Assembly: GCA_022819855.1 (NCBI GenBank)
Contig: JAJEGN010000005.1
Location: forward strand, 411,061-456,347
DNA: 45,287 bases
DNA from: Gammaproteobacteria bacterium
GTDB lineage: Bacteria; Pseudomonadota; Gammaproteobacteria; Steroidobacterales; Rariloculaceae
Direction: 5' to 3'
The notes under the pieces were generated by a model. It ran no database searches. It saw only the letters and a program-made list of their open reading frames with translations, and was not told the DNA's origin. This document shows positions 30,586 to 39,359 of the stretch, piece after piece; the stretch's first letter is position 1, and each line of letters starts with the position of its first letter. The position numbers were made by a program, and so were the translations under genes.

Positions 30586-31044
30586 ATGGCTCTTGATCGT
30601 CCGGCGTGCAGGAAGGCCTCCCTCGACCTGCTCGCGCGCCGCGAGCACAGCCGCCGCGAACTTGAGCGCAAGCTCGACAAACGCGGCTTCGCCGGCGATC
30701 TGATCGACGAAACGCTCGACGAACTCGAACAATCCGGGGCGCTTTCCGCCCGGCGCTTCGCCGAGAGCTTCGTCAGCGCAAGGGCGGCCAAGGGGCAGGG
30801 CCCAGTGCGCATTCGCGCGGACCTCGCAAAGCGCGGCGTCGATTCCAGCGACTTTGAGGACCTGTTGCATGACGGGTCCATCGACTGGTCTGCGATCGCG
30901 CGCAAGGTCAGGGCCAAACGCTTCGGCCGCGATGCGCCGGCCGCTTACGCCGGGCGCGCCAGGCAGGCCCGTTTCCTGCAATACCGCGGCTTCGACATGG
31001 ACCAGATCGATGCGGCACTGGATATTGGCGGCGATTCAGATTAG
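30586..31044 (+). CDS. recX: RecA regulatory protein RecX
   Basis: RecX binds and caps RecA filaments. The 152-residue product (ATG at 30586) has the three-helix repeats of the family: SLDLLARREHSRRELERKL with GFAGDLIDETLDEL, then ARRFAESFVSARAAKGQGPVRIRADLAKRGV, split over residues ~50-85, and the C-terminal RRARQARFLQYRGFDMDQI-like end. The frame is open from 30421, but the N-terminus matches at 30586. The 221-bp recA-recX spacer has only a small GGCCG-aaga-CGGCC stem (30436-30449), perhaps limiting read-through. Confidence 0.92.
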   Translation: MALDRPACRKASLDLLARREHSRRELERKLDKRGFAGDLIDETLDELEQSGALSARRFAESFVSARAAKGQGPVRIRADLAKRGVDSSDFEDLLHDGSIDWSAIARKVRAKRFGRDAPAAYAGRARQARFLQYRGFDMDQIDAALDIGGDSD

Positions 31045-31111
31045 CGTGCCGCACTCGCGGATTGCGATGTAATCTGTGCAACGGGCCGGCAGGTCCGTTC
31101 GTGTTGTCGAT

Positions 31112-33790
31112 ATGAGTCACTCAAGCAAAGAACTGCGTACGTCGTTCCTCGATTTCTTCGCGGAGCGCGGCCATGAGATCGTGCCGAGTTCGCCGCTGGT
31201 CCCGGCCAACGACCCGACGCTGTTGTTCACGAACTCCGGAATGGTGCAGTTCAAGGACGTGTTCCTGGGCCGGGAATCGCGCGCGTCGCAGCGGGCGGTG
31301 ACCTCGCAGCGCTGCCTGCGGGCCGGGGGCAAGCACAACGACCTCGAGAACGTCGGCTACACGGACAGGCATCTCACGTTCTTCGAGATGCTCGGCAACT
31401 TCAGTTTTGGCGATTACTTCAAGCGCGACGCGATCCGTTTCGCCTGGGAGTACATGACCGAAGTGCTCGGTCTGCCGCCCGAGCGCCTCTGGTGCACGGT
31501 CTATCTCGACGACGACGAAGCCGCATCCCTCTGGCTCGACGACATCGGTATCGACAAGCGCCGCTTCGCCCGGATCGGCGCGGAAGAGAACTTCTGGTCC
31601 ATGGGCGACACGGGGCCGTGCGGGCCGTGTTCGGAGATCTTCTACGATCACGGCGAGGGCGTTCCGGGCGGGCCGCCGGGTTCCGCCGACGCCGAGGGCG
31701 ACCGCTACGTCGAAGTCTGGAACCTCGTCTTCATGCAGTTCGACCGCAACGCCCAGGGCGAACTCACGCCGCTGCCGAAACCGTCCGTCGACACGGGCAT
31801 GGGGCTCGAGCGGCTTTCGGCCGTCATGCAGGGCGTGCACTCGGTCTACGACACGGATCTTTTCCGGAGTCTCATCGAAGCGGCGGCCGCGGCGACCGGC
31901 ACTCAGAATCTCAGCAGCAATTCGCTCAGAGTCATCGTCGATCACATCCGCGCCTGCTCGTTTCTGATCGTCGACGGCGTCCTGCCCGGCAACGAGGGCC
32001 GCGGCTACGTGCTGCGCCGGATCATCCGCCGCGCCCTGCGGCACGGCTACAAGCTCGGCGTCGAGGAGCCGTTCTTCCATTCGCTCGTGGCGAGCCTCGA
32101 TGCCGAGATGGGGCAGGCGTATCCCGAACTCACGGAACATCGCGGGCATGTCGAGCGGGTGCTGTTGCAGGAGGAAGAGCGGTTTGCGGAGACCCTCGAC
32201 AAGGGCATGCGGCTGCTCGAGGGCGCCATCGCCGATCTGCCGGGTGGGGCGGCGCTGCCGGGCGAGACGGTGTTCAAACTCTACGATACCTATGGATTCC
32301 CTGAGGATCTGACCGCCGACATTGCGCGGGAGCGGGGGCTCAGCGTGGACCGCGACGGGTTCGAGCGGGCGATGAAGGGTCAGCGGACACGGTCGAGGCA
32401 GGCGAGTCGCTTTGAGGCGCTGGCGCACGACTTGCCGTCGCTGAGTGAGGAGACGGAGTTTCTGGGGTACGAGAGTCTTGAGGCAGACGGCGAGGTCGTG
32501 GCGCTTTTTGATGCCGAGGCGAATCCGGTTGAGCGGCTTGGTGAAGGGGATACCGGGATCGTCGTTCTCGATCGTACGCCGTTTTATGCCGAGAGCGGCG
32601 GGCAGGTCGGTGATACAGGTCGTTTGTTGGCCGAGCCTGGCCGTTTCGCTGACGACATGACACGCATGTCGGGCTACACCGGCCGCTTGTCGGGCACCCC
32701 CCACGAGCTGTTCGGCGCGGCGGCCGAGTTTCGCGTCACCGACACGCGAAAGCTCGACGCGGCGCACGGACACATCGGCTCGCTCGCTTCAGGCGAGCTT
32801 ACGGTCGGAGCCACCGTCAGCGCGTCGGTCGATGCGGCGCGGCGCGCGGCCACCGTCCTGAATCATTCGGCGACGCACCTCCTGCATGCCGCGCTGCGCG
32901 AGGTTCTGGGCTCACACGTGCAGCAGAAGGGCTCGCTGGTCGCTCCAGACCGGTTGCGCTTCGACTTCTCGCATTACGAGCCCGTCGGCAACGACGAACT
33001 CGACGAGATCGAGGCGCTCGTCAACGAGCAAATCCGCCTGAACACGGCAGCCGAAACCCGCGTGCTGCCTTTCGATGAAGCGATCGCTGCCGGCGCCATC
33101 GCGTTCTTCGGCGACAAATACGGCGACGACGTGAGGGTGCTGACCCTCGGCGAGTTTTCGACGGAACTCTGCGGCGGCACGCACGTCAGCCGCGCCGGCG
33201 ATATTGGGCTCTTCAAGATCACGTCGGAGTCGGGCATCGCGGCGGGCCAACGCCGTATCGAGGCCGTGACCGGACGCGGAGCGCTCGCTTGGGTCAACGC
33301 CGGCGAAACCGTGCTCAGGGAAGTGGCCGGACTCGTCAAGGGCAGCCGCGACGATGTCAGCGACAAGGTCGTCCAGCTCATCGAGCGCGCAAGGAATCTC
33401 GAACGCGAGGTCGCGAAGCTCAAGAGCAGCCTCGCGACCGGTGGAGGCCGGGACCTGCTCGACGAGGCCGAGGAGGTCAACGGAGTGCAACTGCTCGTGG
33501 CACGGCTTGACGGCGCCGACGTCAAGGCACTGCGCAGCGCCGCCGACCGGTTCAAGGACAAGCTCGGCTCCGGGGTCGTCGTGCTTGGCAGCGTCGAGGC
33601 GGACAAGGTCTATCTCGTGGCCGGCGTCACAAAGGACCTGACCGACCGGCTCCACGCCGGCAAGCTCATCAAGCCCGTTGCCGAGTGTGTCGGCGGCAGC
33701 GGCGGCGGCCGGCCGGACTTCGCCCAGGCCGGAGGGACCCTGCCGGACAAGCTCGACGAGGCACTCGCGCTCGTCAAGACCTCACTCTGA
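31112..33790 (+). CDS. alaS: Alanyl-tRNA synthetase
   Basis: AlaRS charges tRNA-Ala and edits Ser- and Gly-tRNA-Ala. The 892-residue protein starts [21 protein letters not shown]. It has the class II catalytic core ([42 protein letters not shown]), the editing domain with [12 protein letters not shown] and CGGTHVSR, and the C-terminal C-Ala domain ([15 protein letters not shown]). The frame is open from 31076, but the ATG at 31112 gives the family start. It sits between recX and csrA, as in many gammaproteobacteria. Confidence 0.97.
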   Translation: MSHSSKELRTSFLDFFAERGHEIVPSSPLVPANDPTLLFTNSGMVQFKDVFLGRESRASQRAVTSQRCLRAGGKHNDLENVGYTDRHLTFFEMLGNFSFGDYFKRDAIRFAWEYMTEVLGLPPERLWCTVYLDDDEAASLWLDDIGIDKRRFARIGAEENFWSMGDTGPCGPCSEIFYDHGEGVPGGPPGSADAEGDRYVEVWNLVFMQFDRNAQGELTPLPKPSVDTGMGLERLSAVMQGVHSVYDTDLFRSLIEAAAAATGTQNLSSNSLRVIVDHIRACSFLIVDGVLPGNEGRGYVLRRIIRRALRHGYKLGVEEPFFHSLVASLDAEMGQAYPELTEHRGHVERVLLQEEERFAETLDKGMRLLEGAIADLPGGAALPGETVFKLYDTYGFPEDLTADIARERGLSVDRDGFERAMKGQRTRSRQASRFEALAHDLPSLSEETEFLGYESLEADGEVVALFDAEANPVERLGEGDTGIVVLDRTPFYAESGGQVGDTGRLLAEPGRFADDMTRMSGYTGRLSGTPHELFGAAAEFRVTDTRKLDAAHGHIGSLASGELTVGATVSASVDAARRAATVLNHSATHLLHAALREVLGSHVQQKGSLVAPDRLRFDFSHYEPVGNDELDEIEALVNEQIRLNTAAETRVLPFDEAIAAGAIAFFGDKYGDDVRVLTLGEFSTELCGGTHVSRAGDIGLFKITSESGIAAGQRRIEAVTGRGALAWVNAGETVLREVAGLVKGSRDDVSDKVVQLIERARNLEREVAKLKSSLATGGGRDLLDEAEEVNGVQLLVARLDGADVKALRSAADRFKDKLGSGVVVLGSVEADKVYLVAGVTKDLTDRLHAGKLIKPVAECVGGSGGGRPDFAQAGGTLPDKLDEALALVKTSL

Positions 33791-33995
33791 GCCGCCCGCG
33801 GCGCCTCGCAATTCCTCGCCAGCCGACCGCTCAAGTGGCGAATCCGGCCACGCGGCACGGAAATGCTTTACCATAGCCTGAGTGAAGCGCGCTCTCGCAA
33901 GTGCGTCTCACAGGGGGGCCGGCCCACATTTTTATAACGACAACGGCGGCCGGGCCTTGCCAAGGACATCTCGTAGACCAAGAAGGAGTTTGGCT

Positions 33996-34211
33996 ATGTT
34001 GATCTTGACCCGCAGGGTTTCAGAGACTGTGGTCATCGGCGATGACGTAACGGTGACGGTGCTGGGCGTGAAGGGCAACCAGGTACGCCTCGGCATCAAC
34101 GCTCCTCGCGATGTGGCGGTGCACCGCGAGGAAATCTACGACCGGATCCGGCGCGAGCAGACCGAGAAGGAGTCCGAGCCGCAGCAACGCGTCGCCGACG
34201 CGAACCCATAG
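33996..34211 (+). CDS. csrA: Carbon storage regulator CsrA/RsmA
   Basis: CsrA is a dimeric RNA-binding protein that represses or stabilises mRNAs by binding GGA sites at ribosome-binding regions. The 71-residue product begins [20 protein letters not shown]. It keeps the RNA-contact residues of strand 1 (LTRR) and the [16 protein letters not shown] end (here [13 protein letters not shown]). The C-terminal tail is about 8 residues longer than in E. coli. AAGGAG precedes the ATG by a good distance. It follows alaS after 205 bp and precedes tRNA-Ser, the conserved order. Confidence 0.96.
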   Translation: MLILTRRVSETVVIGDDVTVTVLGVKGNQVRLGINAPRDVAVHREEIYDRIRREQTEKESEPQQRVADANP

Positions 34212-34261
34212 CGCCGCACGCACAGCCTGTCCCCATTTGCTCCCGCAGCGGCTAGAATCAC

Positions 34262-34287
34262 GCTGCCGGCGGCCTGCTGCCGGCAGC
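34262..34287 (+). other. GC-rich hairpin between csrA and tRNA-Ser
   Basis: GCTGCCGGC (34262-34270) pairs perfectly with GCCGGCAGC (34279-34287) around 8 nt, 51 bp after the csrA stop and 24 bp before the tRNA. The following bases (ttgtggttcgc) are not a U-run. It could be a csrA terminator or a tRNA-leader processing stem. Confidence 0.45.
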
Positions 34288-34310
34288 TTGTGGTTCGCAG
34301 GCATCCCAAC

Positions 34311-34401
34311 GGAGAGGTGGCTGAGTGGCTGAAAGCGCTCCCCTGCTAAGGGAGTAAGGGTTAAAAGCCCTTCGAGGGTTCGAATCCCTCCCTCTCCGCC
34401 A
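34311..34401 (+). tRNA. tRNA-Ser (anticodon GCU)
   Basis: Acceptor GGAGAGG pairs with CCTCTCC, followed by G and an encoded CCA (34399-34401). The D-arm region is GTGGCTGAGTGGCTGAAAG. The anticodon stem-loop CTCCCCTGCTAAGGGAG gives anticodon GCT. A long variable arm (TAAGGGTTAAAAGCCCTTC) marks a class II serine tRNA. The T-loop is GGTTCGAATCC. Length is 91 nt. It follows csrA, as serV does in E. coli. Accessory genes start immediately 3' of it, so its 3' end is a likely integration site. Confidence 0.97.
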
Positions 34402-34417
34402 GTCAACACACGGTCCG

Positions 34418-35272
34418 ATGCCGCTGCTATACCACTGGGTGGGTAAGAACTATCGGCGCGACCTCGACTGGGGAGCCGGATATCACCTGAACCAATCGAA
34501 CCCGCTCCTACACGAAATTAGCCTTGGTGACAGTCTGTGGGCTTTTACGAGAACGACCACTGGGAGGTACGTCCTCGCGACAGAGCTTGTCGTCCGCGCC
34601 AAAACCAGAAACCCACGGGGATTTCGTTACGGACCATATCGGGTCTGGGGCGACCTTAAGCGGTCGCGCTACTTCCGCACGAAAGGCCAGCCCGACATTT
34701 CCGAGCTAATCAGACGACTCTCCGTCAAGGCCAGCGCCGCGGTGATAGGGCGTTCATTTCAGGGTCAGGCAGCCGTCAGACGGTTGACCCCAGCAGACCA
34801 TCACCTCCTTTTGGATTACGCGCGTTACCTACCGCTAGAGTCGCGGGCTCGCTTGCTACCGGAGGAAGAGCTAGAGGCCCGAATCCACCTCGGCGATCCG
34901 GATGCGATAAGCAGGCTCATCACCACGGAGGCCCCCGGAATCGCGGAAGAGCGCCGGCGCTACTTGTTCGAGCAGGTACCGCGGCGCAACCCACATGTTC
35001 AAGAGCTACGGATGCTGTACGAGGGCATGTGCCAGCTTTGCGAATGGAACCCCAAGTCCCTGTACCGACGTGATCTCTGTGAAGCGCACCACATACACTG
35101 GCTTAGCCGTGGCGGCGATGATGCGTTGCACAATATGGTGCTCATCTGTCCCAATCACCACCGTGCCATACACCGAACGGACGCGCCCTTCGACTGGGCG
35201 GATACGAGCTTTGTGTTTCCGAGGAATCGGGAACCCGTGAAGATATCCCGCCACGCGCTCCAGGCGAAATGA
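34418..35272 (+). CDS. EVE-like/HNH endonuclease, candidate modified-DNA restriction enzyme
   Basis: The 284-residue protein ends in an HNH nuclease with a zinc site. It has C205 and C208 (CQLC), the HNH core CEAHHIHWLSRGG (H224-H227), N239, then C244-PNH-H (ICPNHHRAIH). The N-terminal ~100 residues (YHWVGKNYRRDLDWGAGYHL, WAFTRTTTGRYVLATELVV, YGPYRVWGDLKRSRYF) resemble an EVE/PUA-type reader domain. EVE-HNH fusions are considered modification-dependent (type IV) restriction enzymes. The EVE assignment is moderate; the HNH is clear. It starts 16 bp after tRNA-Ser. Confidence 0.8.
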   Translation: MPLLYHWVGKNYRRDLDWGAGYHLNQSNPLLHEISLGDSLWAFTRTTTGRYVLATELVVRAKTRNPRGFRYGPYRVWGDLKRSRYFRTKGQPDISELIRRLSVKASAAVIGRSFQGQAAVRRLTPADHHLLLDYARYLPLESRARLLPEEELEARIHLGDPDAISRLITTEAPGIAEERRRYLFEQVPRRNPHVQELRMLYEGMCQLCEWNPKSLYRRDLCEAHHIHWLSRGGDDALHNMVLICPNHHRAIHRTDAPFDWADTSFVFPRNREPVKISRHALQAK

Positions 35273-35343
35273 TGGCCACACTTGCACGCACCAATCACCC
35301 TCACGCCGACTCGCGTTTCTCTGAATTTGACTCCACAGGAAAA

Positions 35344-35373
35344 CGAAAGGCCCGGTTGTAACCAGGCCTTTCG
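35344..35373. terminator. Hairpin between convergent nuclease genes
   Basis: CGAAAGGCC-c-GGTT pairs with AACC-a-GGCCTTTCG around a 2-nt centre, a strong stem 71 bp after the HNH gene. It is symmetrical in strand and lies between convergent genes, so it may end transcription in both directions. No long T-run follows on either strand, so it is not a textbook intrinsic terminator. Confidence 0.45.
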
Positions 35374-35457
35374 ACGACTTTCGATCAAATCCAGCGTGGT
35401 GAGCGCTTGGTTGATCGCTCTGATATTTTCAGTCGCTAAGGCTAACGACGAAACACC

Positions 35458-35684
35458 TCACTCACCGTGGCTCGCCGCGATCCCACGCCTTATCCCTTTC
35501 TTGCTGCTCTCACCCGCAGACTGTGCGAGAAGGGTCGTGGTTATCCCCCGCTTCGGGGTGTTTTCCGCTTGGATACATCCAACGACCGAGTCGATCGCCC
35601 ATGTTTCCTCCTTAAAGCGCCATATGGGACGCTCGCCATCATTTTCAGAGACTAACACCACTTTGTCCAGCGTTACCGGGATCG
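35458..35684 (-). pseudogene. Probable frameshifted 3' end of the PD-(D/E)xK gene
   Basis: The neighbouring gene stops at 35685 in SSGPP. In the next frame the minus strand reads on as protein-like sequence: IFFEWPAIAIPVTLDKVVL, then ENDGERPIWRFKEETWAI, ending at 35458. The switch falls at a six-base T run (plus-strand A at 35702-35707); one more T would join the frames into one protein some 75 residues longer. This may be a real mutation, programmed slippage or a sequencing error. Confidence 0.5.
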
Positions 35685-36971
35685 CTATGGCGGGCCACTC
35701 GAAAAAATCGACAGTCGCCTATCGCCGAACAAGGGGTGATTGCCGTTGAATATCGTACGCGCCGGTCCCTTTTCGCGATACGATACTTCCGACTCGCCAC
35801 CGTTTCCCTTGAGATCTCTATGAACGCTGCCCGGCGCGGAATACGAAACCGAAAACAGATGCGGCCTCCGCTCTATGAGGTTTTCCGTCATTTGATCAAG
35901 CCCAGTTCCTTGACCGCCGTGATTACCTAGACTGAGCAGCTGCTTTTCTGTCACGTCGACAAGGTGGCAGCACAACATCGCCGGTAAATCACCGCTGAAC
36001 TGGCTTTTCGATGCCTTTAGTAGCTGCCGTTGCATCCTGTCTAGCACCTTGTCGTTCCTCTTGCTCTCGACTACCATCACTATCGCGCTCTGCTTAGGTC
36101 GAAAATATGTCAGCCAACACTTGTTTAACACACCAAAGTGTCTCAGGAGCGTTTCCCGGAACGCGTCCCTGTCGAATCCGGCAGTGCTTTCCAATTCACC
36201 CGCCACTACTCCTATATCAAACTCCTGGACCGTTACTCTGTTTCCTTGTCCATCCTCTAACTCTCTACCGCCAAGTATTGCGCGGGACAGCAAATCGGCA
36301 AGCATGGTCTGATGCTCTTCGCTACCGTGCAGGCGATCCGGGATCACCAGGCGAACAAAGATACCTGTGCTGAGCTTGCTAACGTAGTCCAGCATAGTCT
36401 GACTGACTCTATCCCCTAGTTGGTACAATCGTTTTCGGTGAATTTTCCTGCCTATGTCTCCAGACATGAACTTGCACTCTATTTCAGCGCTCGCGTCTTC
36501 CTTCGTCACTAAGAAGTCACAGCCTTTCCTGCCCTCCAGATCGCGAAATTCCACCTCATAACCGTTGCTCATGAGATGCGCGGCAATTTTCATCTCGTAC
36601 GCTACCGGGCCGAGTCCTGTATCCTGTCTCGCTGCGTCCCGAAGCATTCCCTCTAGCCGCATCCTGGCAGGACGACTCAGCCGCTCGTGGCAACGAACCA
36701 CCATCGCGGCGCATGAAAGAAACCTCTGTTCCTCTACACTCAACTCTCCAACTACTATCCCACCTGTGTCAGCGTATTGCCGCGCCAGCGTCAATAGACC
36801 TAGTTCAAGCCCGCAGCGCTGGATCCAATATCTCAGCATCCCCGTTCTTTGACGTACCTGAGCTTCCAGCCAAGCCAGCCGTTTTTCCCAGATCCGTGGT
36901 CCTGCGATCCGGACAAACTCATGCAACACTTTCGGCACTTCTGTGTCCATCATTTGCGTTTCGAAGTGCAT
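35685..36971 (-). CDS. PD-(D/E)xK-like nuclease, candidate defence gene
   Basis: I do not recognise a named family for this 428-residue protein. Residues 120-170 fit a restriction-type nuclease core: E126 in YEMKIAAHL, then the beta-hairpin FRDLEGRKGCDFLV with D152 and AEIECKF with E165-C166-K167. No transmembrane segments are seen. GGAGGG precedes the ATG by 4 bp, but its first base is the last base of the IS3 element, so the native promoter has been displaced. It lies opposite the HNH nuclease in what looks like a small defence island. Its 3' end may be frameshifted. Confidence 0.7.
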   Translation of the reverse strand: MHFETQMMDTEVPKVLHEFVRIAGPRIWEKRLAWLEAQVRQRTGMLRYWIQRCGLELGLLTLARQYADTGGIVVGELSVEEQRFLSCAAMVVRCHERLSRPARMRLEGMLRDAARQDTGLGPVAYEMKIAAHLMSNGYEVEFRDLEGRKGCDFLVTKEDASAEIECKFMSGDIGRKIHRKRLYQLGDRVSQTMLDYVSKLSTGIFVRLVIPDRLHGSEEHQTMLADLLSRAILGGRELEDGQGNRVTVQEFDIGVVAGELESTAGFDRDAFRETLLRHFGVLNKCWLTYFRPKQSAIVMVVESKRNDKVLDRMQRQLLKASKSQFSGDLPAMLCCHLVDVTEKQLLSLGNHGGQGTGLDQMTENLIERRPHLFSVSYSAPGSVHRDLKGNGGESEVSYREKGPARTIFNGNHPLFGDRRLSIFSSGPP

Positions 36972-36993
36972 ATTCCCTCCGTAAGCTTCCCCG

Positions 36994-37857
36994 TCAATGA
37001 GACAGCTCTAAATTAGAGTTTCTGGCGGTCTCGATTCGTCGTCTGAACATGGCCGGGGGTATCCGTCCCAGGCTGTCGTGGGGGCGTTCCTCGTTGTATT
37101 CGGCGATCCAGCGACGCGTGATCTCGCGGACCTGGTGAAGCGATTCGAACACGTAGGCATCGAGCACCTCGTGTCGAAAGGTGCGATTGAAGCGTTCGAT
37201 GTAGGCGTTTTGATTCGACTTGCCAGGCTGGATGTAATTGAGCCGGATCGCCTGGTCCCGGCACCAGCGGGCGAACACCTCCGAGAGGTATTCGGGGCCG
37301 TTGTCGACCCGGATCGCGTCGGGCTTGCCTCGCCACTGAACCAGCCGATCCAGGGTCCGCACCACGCGGGCGCCGGGGATCGAGGTGTCGATCACGATGT
37401 CCAGGGCCTCGCGGACACCCTCGTCGAGGACGTTCAGCGTGCGAAAGCGGCGGCCGTGATACAGCGTGTCGGACATGAAGTCCATCGACCATTGCGCATT
37501 GGCTCGAGCCTCCACGGCCATCGGTACCGGGACGCGTTTCGGCAAGCGCCGCTTGCGACGCCGGGGCAGGTTCAACTTCATCGCCTTGTACACGCGGTAT
37601 ACGCGCTTGTGGTTCCACCGATACCCTTGCAGGCGAAGCCGGTCATAACACATCCAAAAGCCCCATCGCGGGTGTTTCCCGACCAGGGCGTTGAGCGCTT
37701 CGATGACCGCCCGATCGGCCGCCTGTTTCGACGTCGCCGGCCGGTACCAGCTCGAACGCGACAGCTTCACCGCGGCGCAGGCGCGCGTCCGGCTCAGCCC
37801 ATGACGGGCCACCAGATAGCGCGCCGCCGCGCGCTTGTCCGATGGCCTCAGTACTTT
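36994..37857 (-). CDS. IS3-family transposase OrfB (made as an OrfAB frameshift product)
   Basis: This is the catalytic DDE integrase half of the transposase. After the slippage site it reads VLRPSDKRAAARYLVARHGL. It has the HTH_21-like RWGFWMCYDRLRLQGYRWNHKRV (split), then the rve core with WSMDFMSDTL (first Asp), IRVDNGPEYLS (second Asp) and NAYIERFNRTFRHEVLD (Glu). The visible product matches usual IS3 OrfB length, so the element may be active. No separate start with a good ribosome-binding site was needed, as expected for frameshift expression. Confidence 0.92.
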   Translation of the reverse strand, partial: KVLRPSDKRAAARYLVARHGLSRTRACAAVKLSRSSWYRPATSKQAADRAVIEALNALVGKHPRWGFWMCYDRLRLQGYRWNHKRVYRVYKAMKLNLPRRRKRRLPKRVPVPMAVEARANAQWSMDFMSDTLYHGRRFRTLNVLDEGVREALDIVIDTSIPGARVVRTLDRLVQWRGKPDAIRVDNGPEYLSEVFARWCRDQAIRLNYIQPGKSNQNAYIERFNRTFRHEVLDAYVFESLHQVREITRRWIAEYNEERPHDSLGRIPPAMFRRRIETARNSNLELSH

Positions 37858-38114
37858 TTTTCGATCAGCGCCTTCAGCGCGTAGTTCTCGCGAGCCAACT
37901 CCGCGTACATCTTCTTGTACTGGGAGAGCTCCGACTCCAGCTCCTTCAATCGCTTCAGCTCCGACGCGCTCATGCCGCCGTACCGCGACTTCCAGTTGTA
38001 GAACGTCGCATCGCTGATGCCATGACGTCGACAGATCTCCTTGACCGTCTCGCCAGCTTCGGCTTCCTTCAGGATCGATACGATTTGCGTCTCGGTGAAT
38101 CGGCTTCTTCTCAT
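37848..38114 (-). CDS. IS3-family OrfA (DNA-binding subunit)
   Basis: The 88-residue protein begins MRRSRFTETQIVSILKEAE and has the helix-turn-helix of IS3 OrfA (VKEICRRHGISDATFYNWKSRYGG), split here over residues 23-47. A leucine-rich dimerisation helix ends in LIEKKY. At the 3' end the codons GAA AAA AAG TAC TGA contain seven A (37861-37855) followed by G, a typical -1 slippery sequence that fuses OrfA to OrfB. Confidence 0.93.
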   Translation of the reverse strand: MRRSRFTETQIVSILKEAEAGETVKEICRRHGISDATFYNWKSRYGGMSASELKRLKELESELSQYKKMYAELARENYALKALIEKKY

Positions 38115-38242
38115 CGGCGTCTCCTCGCAGGGCTATCCTGCCAGAACACTCCAACTTCAGACTGTGTCACTTCGGGGGAAGCTTACGCTCGCTTACAATC
38201 CAGCGATGTAGGCTGTTACCGAAGACTAGGGAGTACGCGAGC

Positions 38243-38974
38243 ATGTCCGTGGCATTGTTGATCATCGCTGTGGCTTTGGCCGTCTTGGGATTTGCATCGG
38301 AAAGGTTCCGTATCAAGTCACTCAAATGGAAATATCCCATACTTGGGCTTGCCCTACTTTCGGCGGTGCTCGCGTACTGGGCCAGTATCGAGACTGAGGA
38401 CCAAATGGAACTGGCCCATCACCAAGCATCCGAAGCTATTTTACAAGTGGATAGAGCGCAGGCGCAGATAACCGAAATCAGAACGCCGAGGCGCATGGAC
38501 CCAGAGACCGAGCGCATGTTGGTCGCAACGCTGAAGCCGTATGCAGGGCAGAAGTACGACATGCAGGTCTTCAGAGACCAAGATTCCCTGGAACTGGCAA
38601 CGGCTTTCAAGAACGTTTTGGAAGAAGCAGGCTGGGTGTACATGAATGTGTACCCGAGATCTGCAACACGTTACGCGGAGACACGCGACGACGGTGTGTG
38701 GTTAATATCGGGCACGGCAGAAACAACAGGGACCTCCGAAGCCAGGATGGCTTTGCACGGCGGACTGAACGAAGCAGGTCTGTACGACGACTCGACGGCG
38801 CTTAGTCCCATGTATTGTGTCGAGAGTACCGGGCCAATCCAAGAAGGAACGACATTCACGCCTATTCCGTGCTCGGAGTCGTCAGTCCAATCTATCGAAG
38901 TTGGCTTCACACTCCATGATGATGTCATCCCCGGGGATACTCTCGTACTGCATGTTGGCAAGGAACGACTGTAG
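38243..38974 (+). CDS. Membrane-anchored protein of unknown function
   Basis: I do not recognise this 243-residue protein. It has two N-terminal hydrophobic helices (MSVALLIIAVALAVLGFASE and YPILGLALLSAVLAYWAS) and a short coiled coil (about 55-80, DQMELAHHQASEAILQVDRA). A soluble C-terminal domain has LKPYAGQKYDMQVFRDQDS, ATAFKNVLEEAGW and GLNEAGLYDDS. This pattern recurs in bacterial membrane-attached proteins lacking an assigned role. AGGGAG precedes the ATG. It is 53 bp from the IS3 target site and 385 bp upstream of the RiPP precursor, on the same strand; a functional link is only a possibility. Confidence 0.7.
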   Translation: MSVALLIIAVALAVLGFASERFRIKSLKWKYPILGLALLSAVLAYWASIETEDQMELAHHQASEAILQVDRAQAQITEIRTPRRMDPETERMLVATLKPYAGQKYDMQVFRDQDSLELATAFKNVLEEAGWVYMNVYPRSATRYAETRDDGVWLISGTAETTGTSEARMALHGGLNEAGLYDDSTALSPMYCVESTGPIQEGTTFTPIPCSESSVQSIEVGFTLHDDVIPGDTLVLHVGKERL

Positions 38975-39291
38975 TAAGCGGTGTGCCGAGTCCACCTACC
39001 TTTCGTGGTGCAATCTCGGTGGCCATTTTGACCGTCCCCCAAAAAAAACCACGCGCTTGAGGACGGGCAGGTCGAAACATGATGTCCAGGCGCCTATTTT
39101 GGGCGGGGCACGGAACGACGAGAAGCGCCCTCGTTCTCGTGTCTCTTTCGAAACGCGCCGGCTCGTATTTCAGGAGGTCAAGTCCCTCGCCGGCAGCGAA
39201 GCGCGGAGGGGCTGCCGCGATCGGCAACGTCGACCTCATCGCGACCGTGTTCGACCTTCATGCCGAACGCGTTCGGGTTGTGGCTGTACGC
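38975..39291. other. Intergenic region without a supportable gene
   Basis: Between the membrane protein and the RiPP promoter I see short open frames on both strands (for example 39079-39318 plus and 38925-39239 minus). None has a good ribosome-binding site or recognisable motif. An A8 run (39043-39050, preceded by a C run) stands out. It may hold remnants of lost genes. Confidence 0.4.
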
Positions 39292-39321
39292 TTGTCCATA
39301 CGCCCTATTGAGTGCTAGCAT
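39292..39321 (+). promoter_or_regulatory. Candidate promoter of the RiPP precursor
   Basis: TTGTCC (39292-39297) and TAGCAT (39316-39321) are separated by 18 bp, 38 bp upstream of the precursor ATG at 39360. Each hexamer matches the sigma70 consensus at 4 of 6 positions. It is a weak prediction. Confidence 0.35.
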
Positions 39322-39359
39322 GCAGAAAACAAGTCGCATCGGTTCGAGAGGAGATGGCT

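Larger units (their letters stand above)
36980..38187 (-). mobile_element. IS3-family insertion sequence, complete
   Basis: The 1,208-bp element is bounded by imperfect terminal inverted repeats starting CGTAAGCTTCCCC (left) and ending GGGGAAGCTTACG (right). They are flanked by a 3-bp direct repeat CTC (36977-36979 and 38188-38190). It encodes OrfA and OrfB in overlapping frames with an A7G slippery site, the normal IS3 design. Both frames look intact. The left end abuts the ribosome-binding site of the nuclease gene. Confidence 0.88.

Noticed and set aside
35510..35602. 30-residue minus-strand ORF behind a near-perfect AAGGAGGAAAC-ATG
   Set aside because: The same bases encode FKEET in the likely frameshifted end of the nuclease gene, so the Shine-Dalgarno match is probably coincidental.
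38925..39318. Overlapping ORFs on both strands between the membrane protein and the RiPP gene
   Set aside because: No domain match, no good ribosome-binding sites, and mutual overlap; treated as non-coding or decayed DNA.
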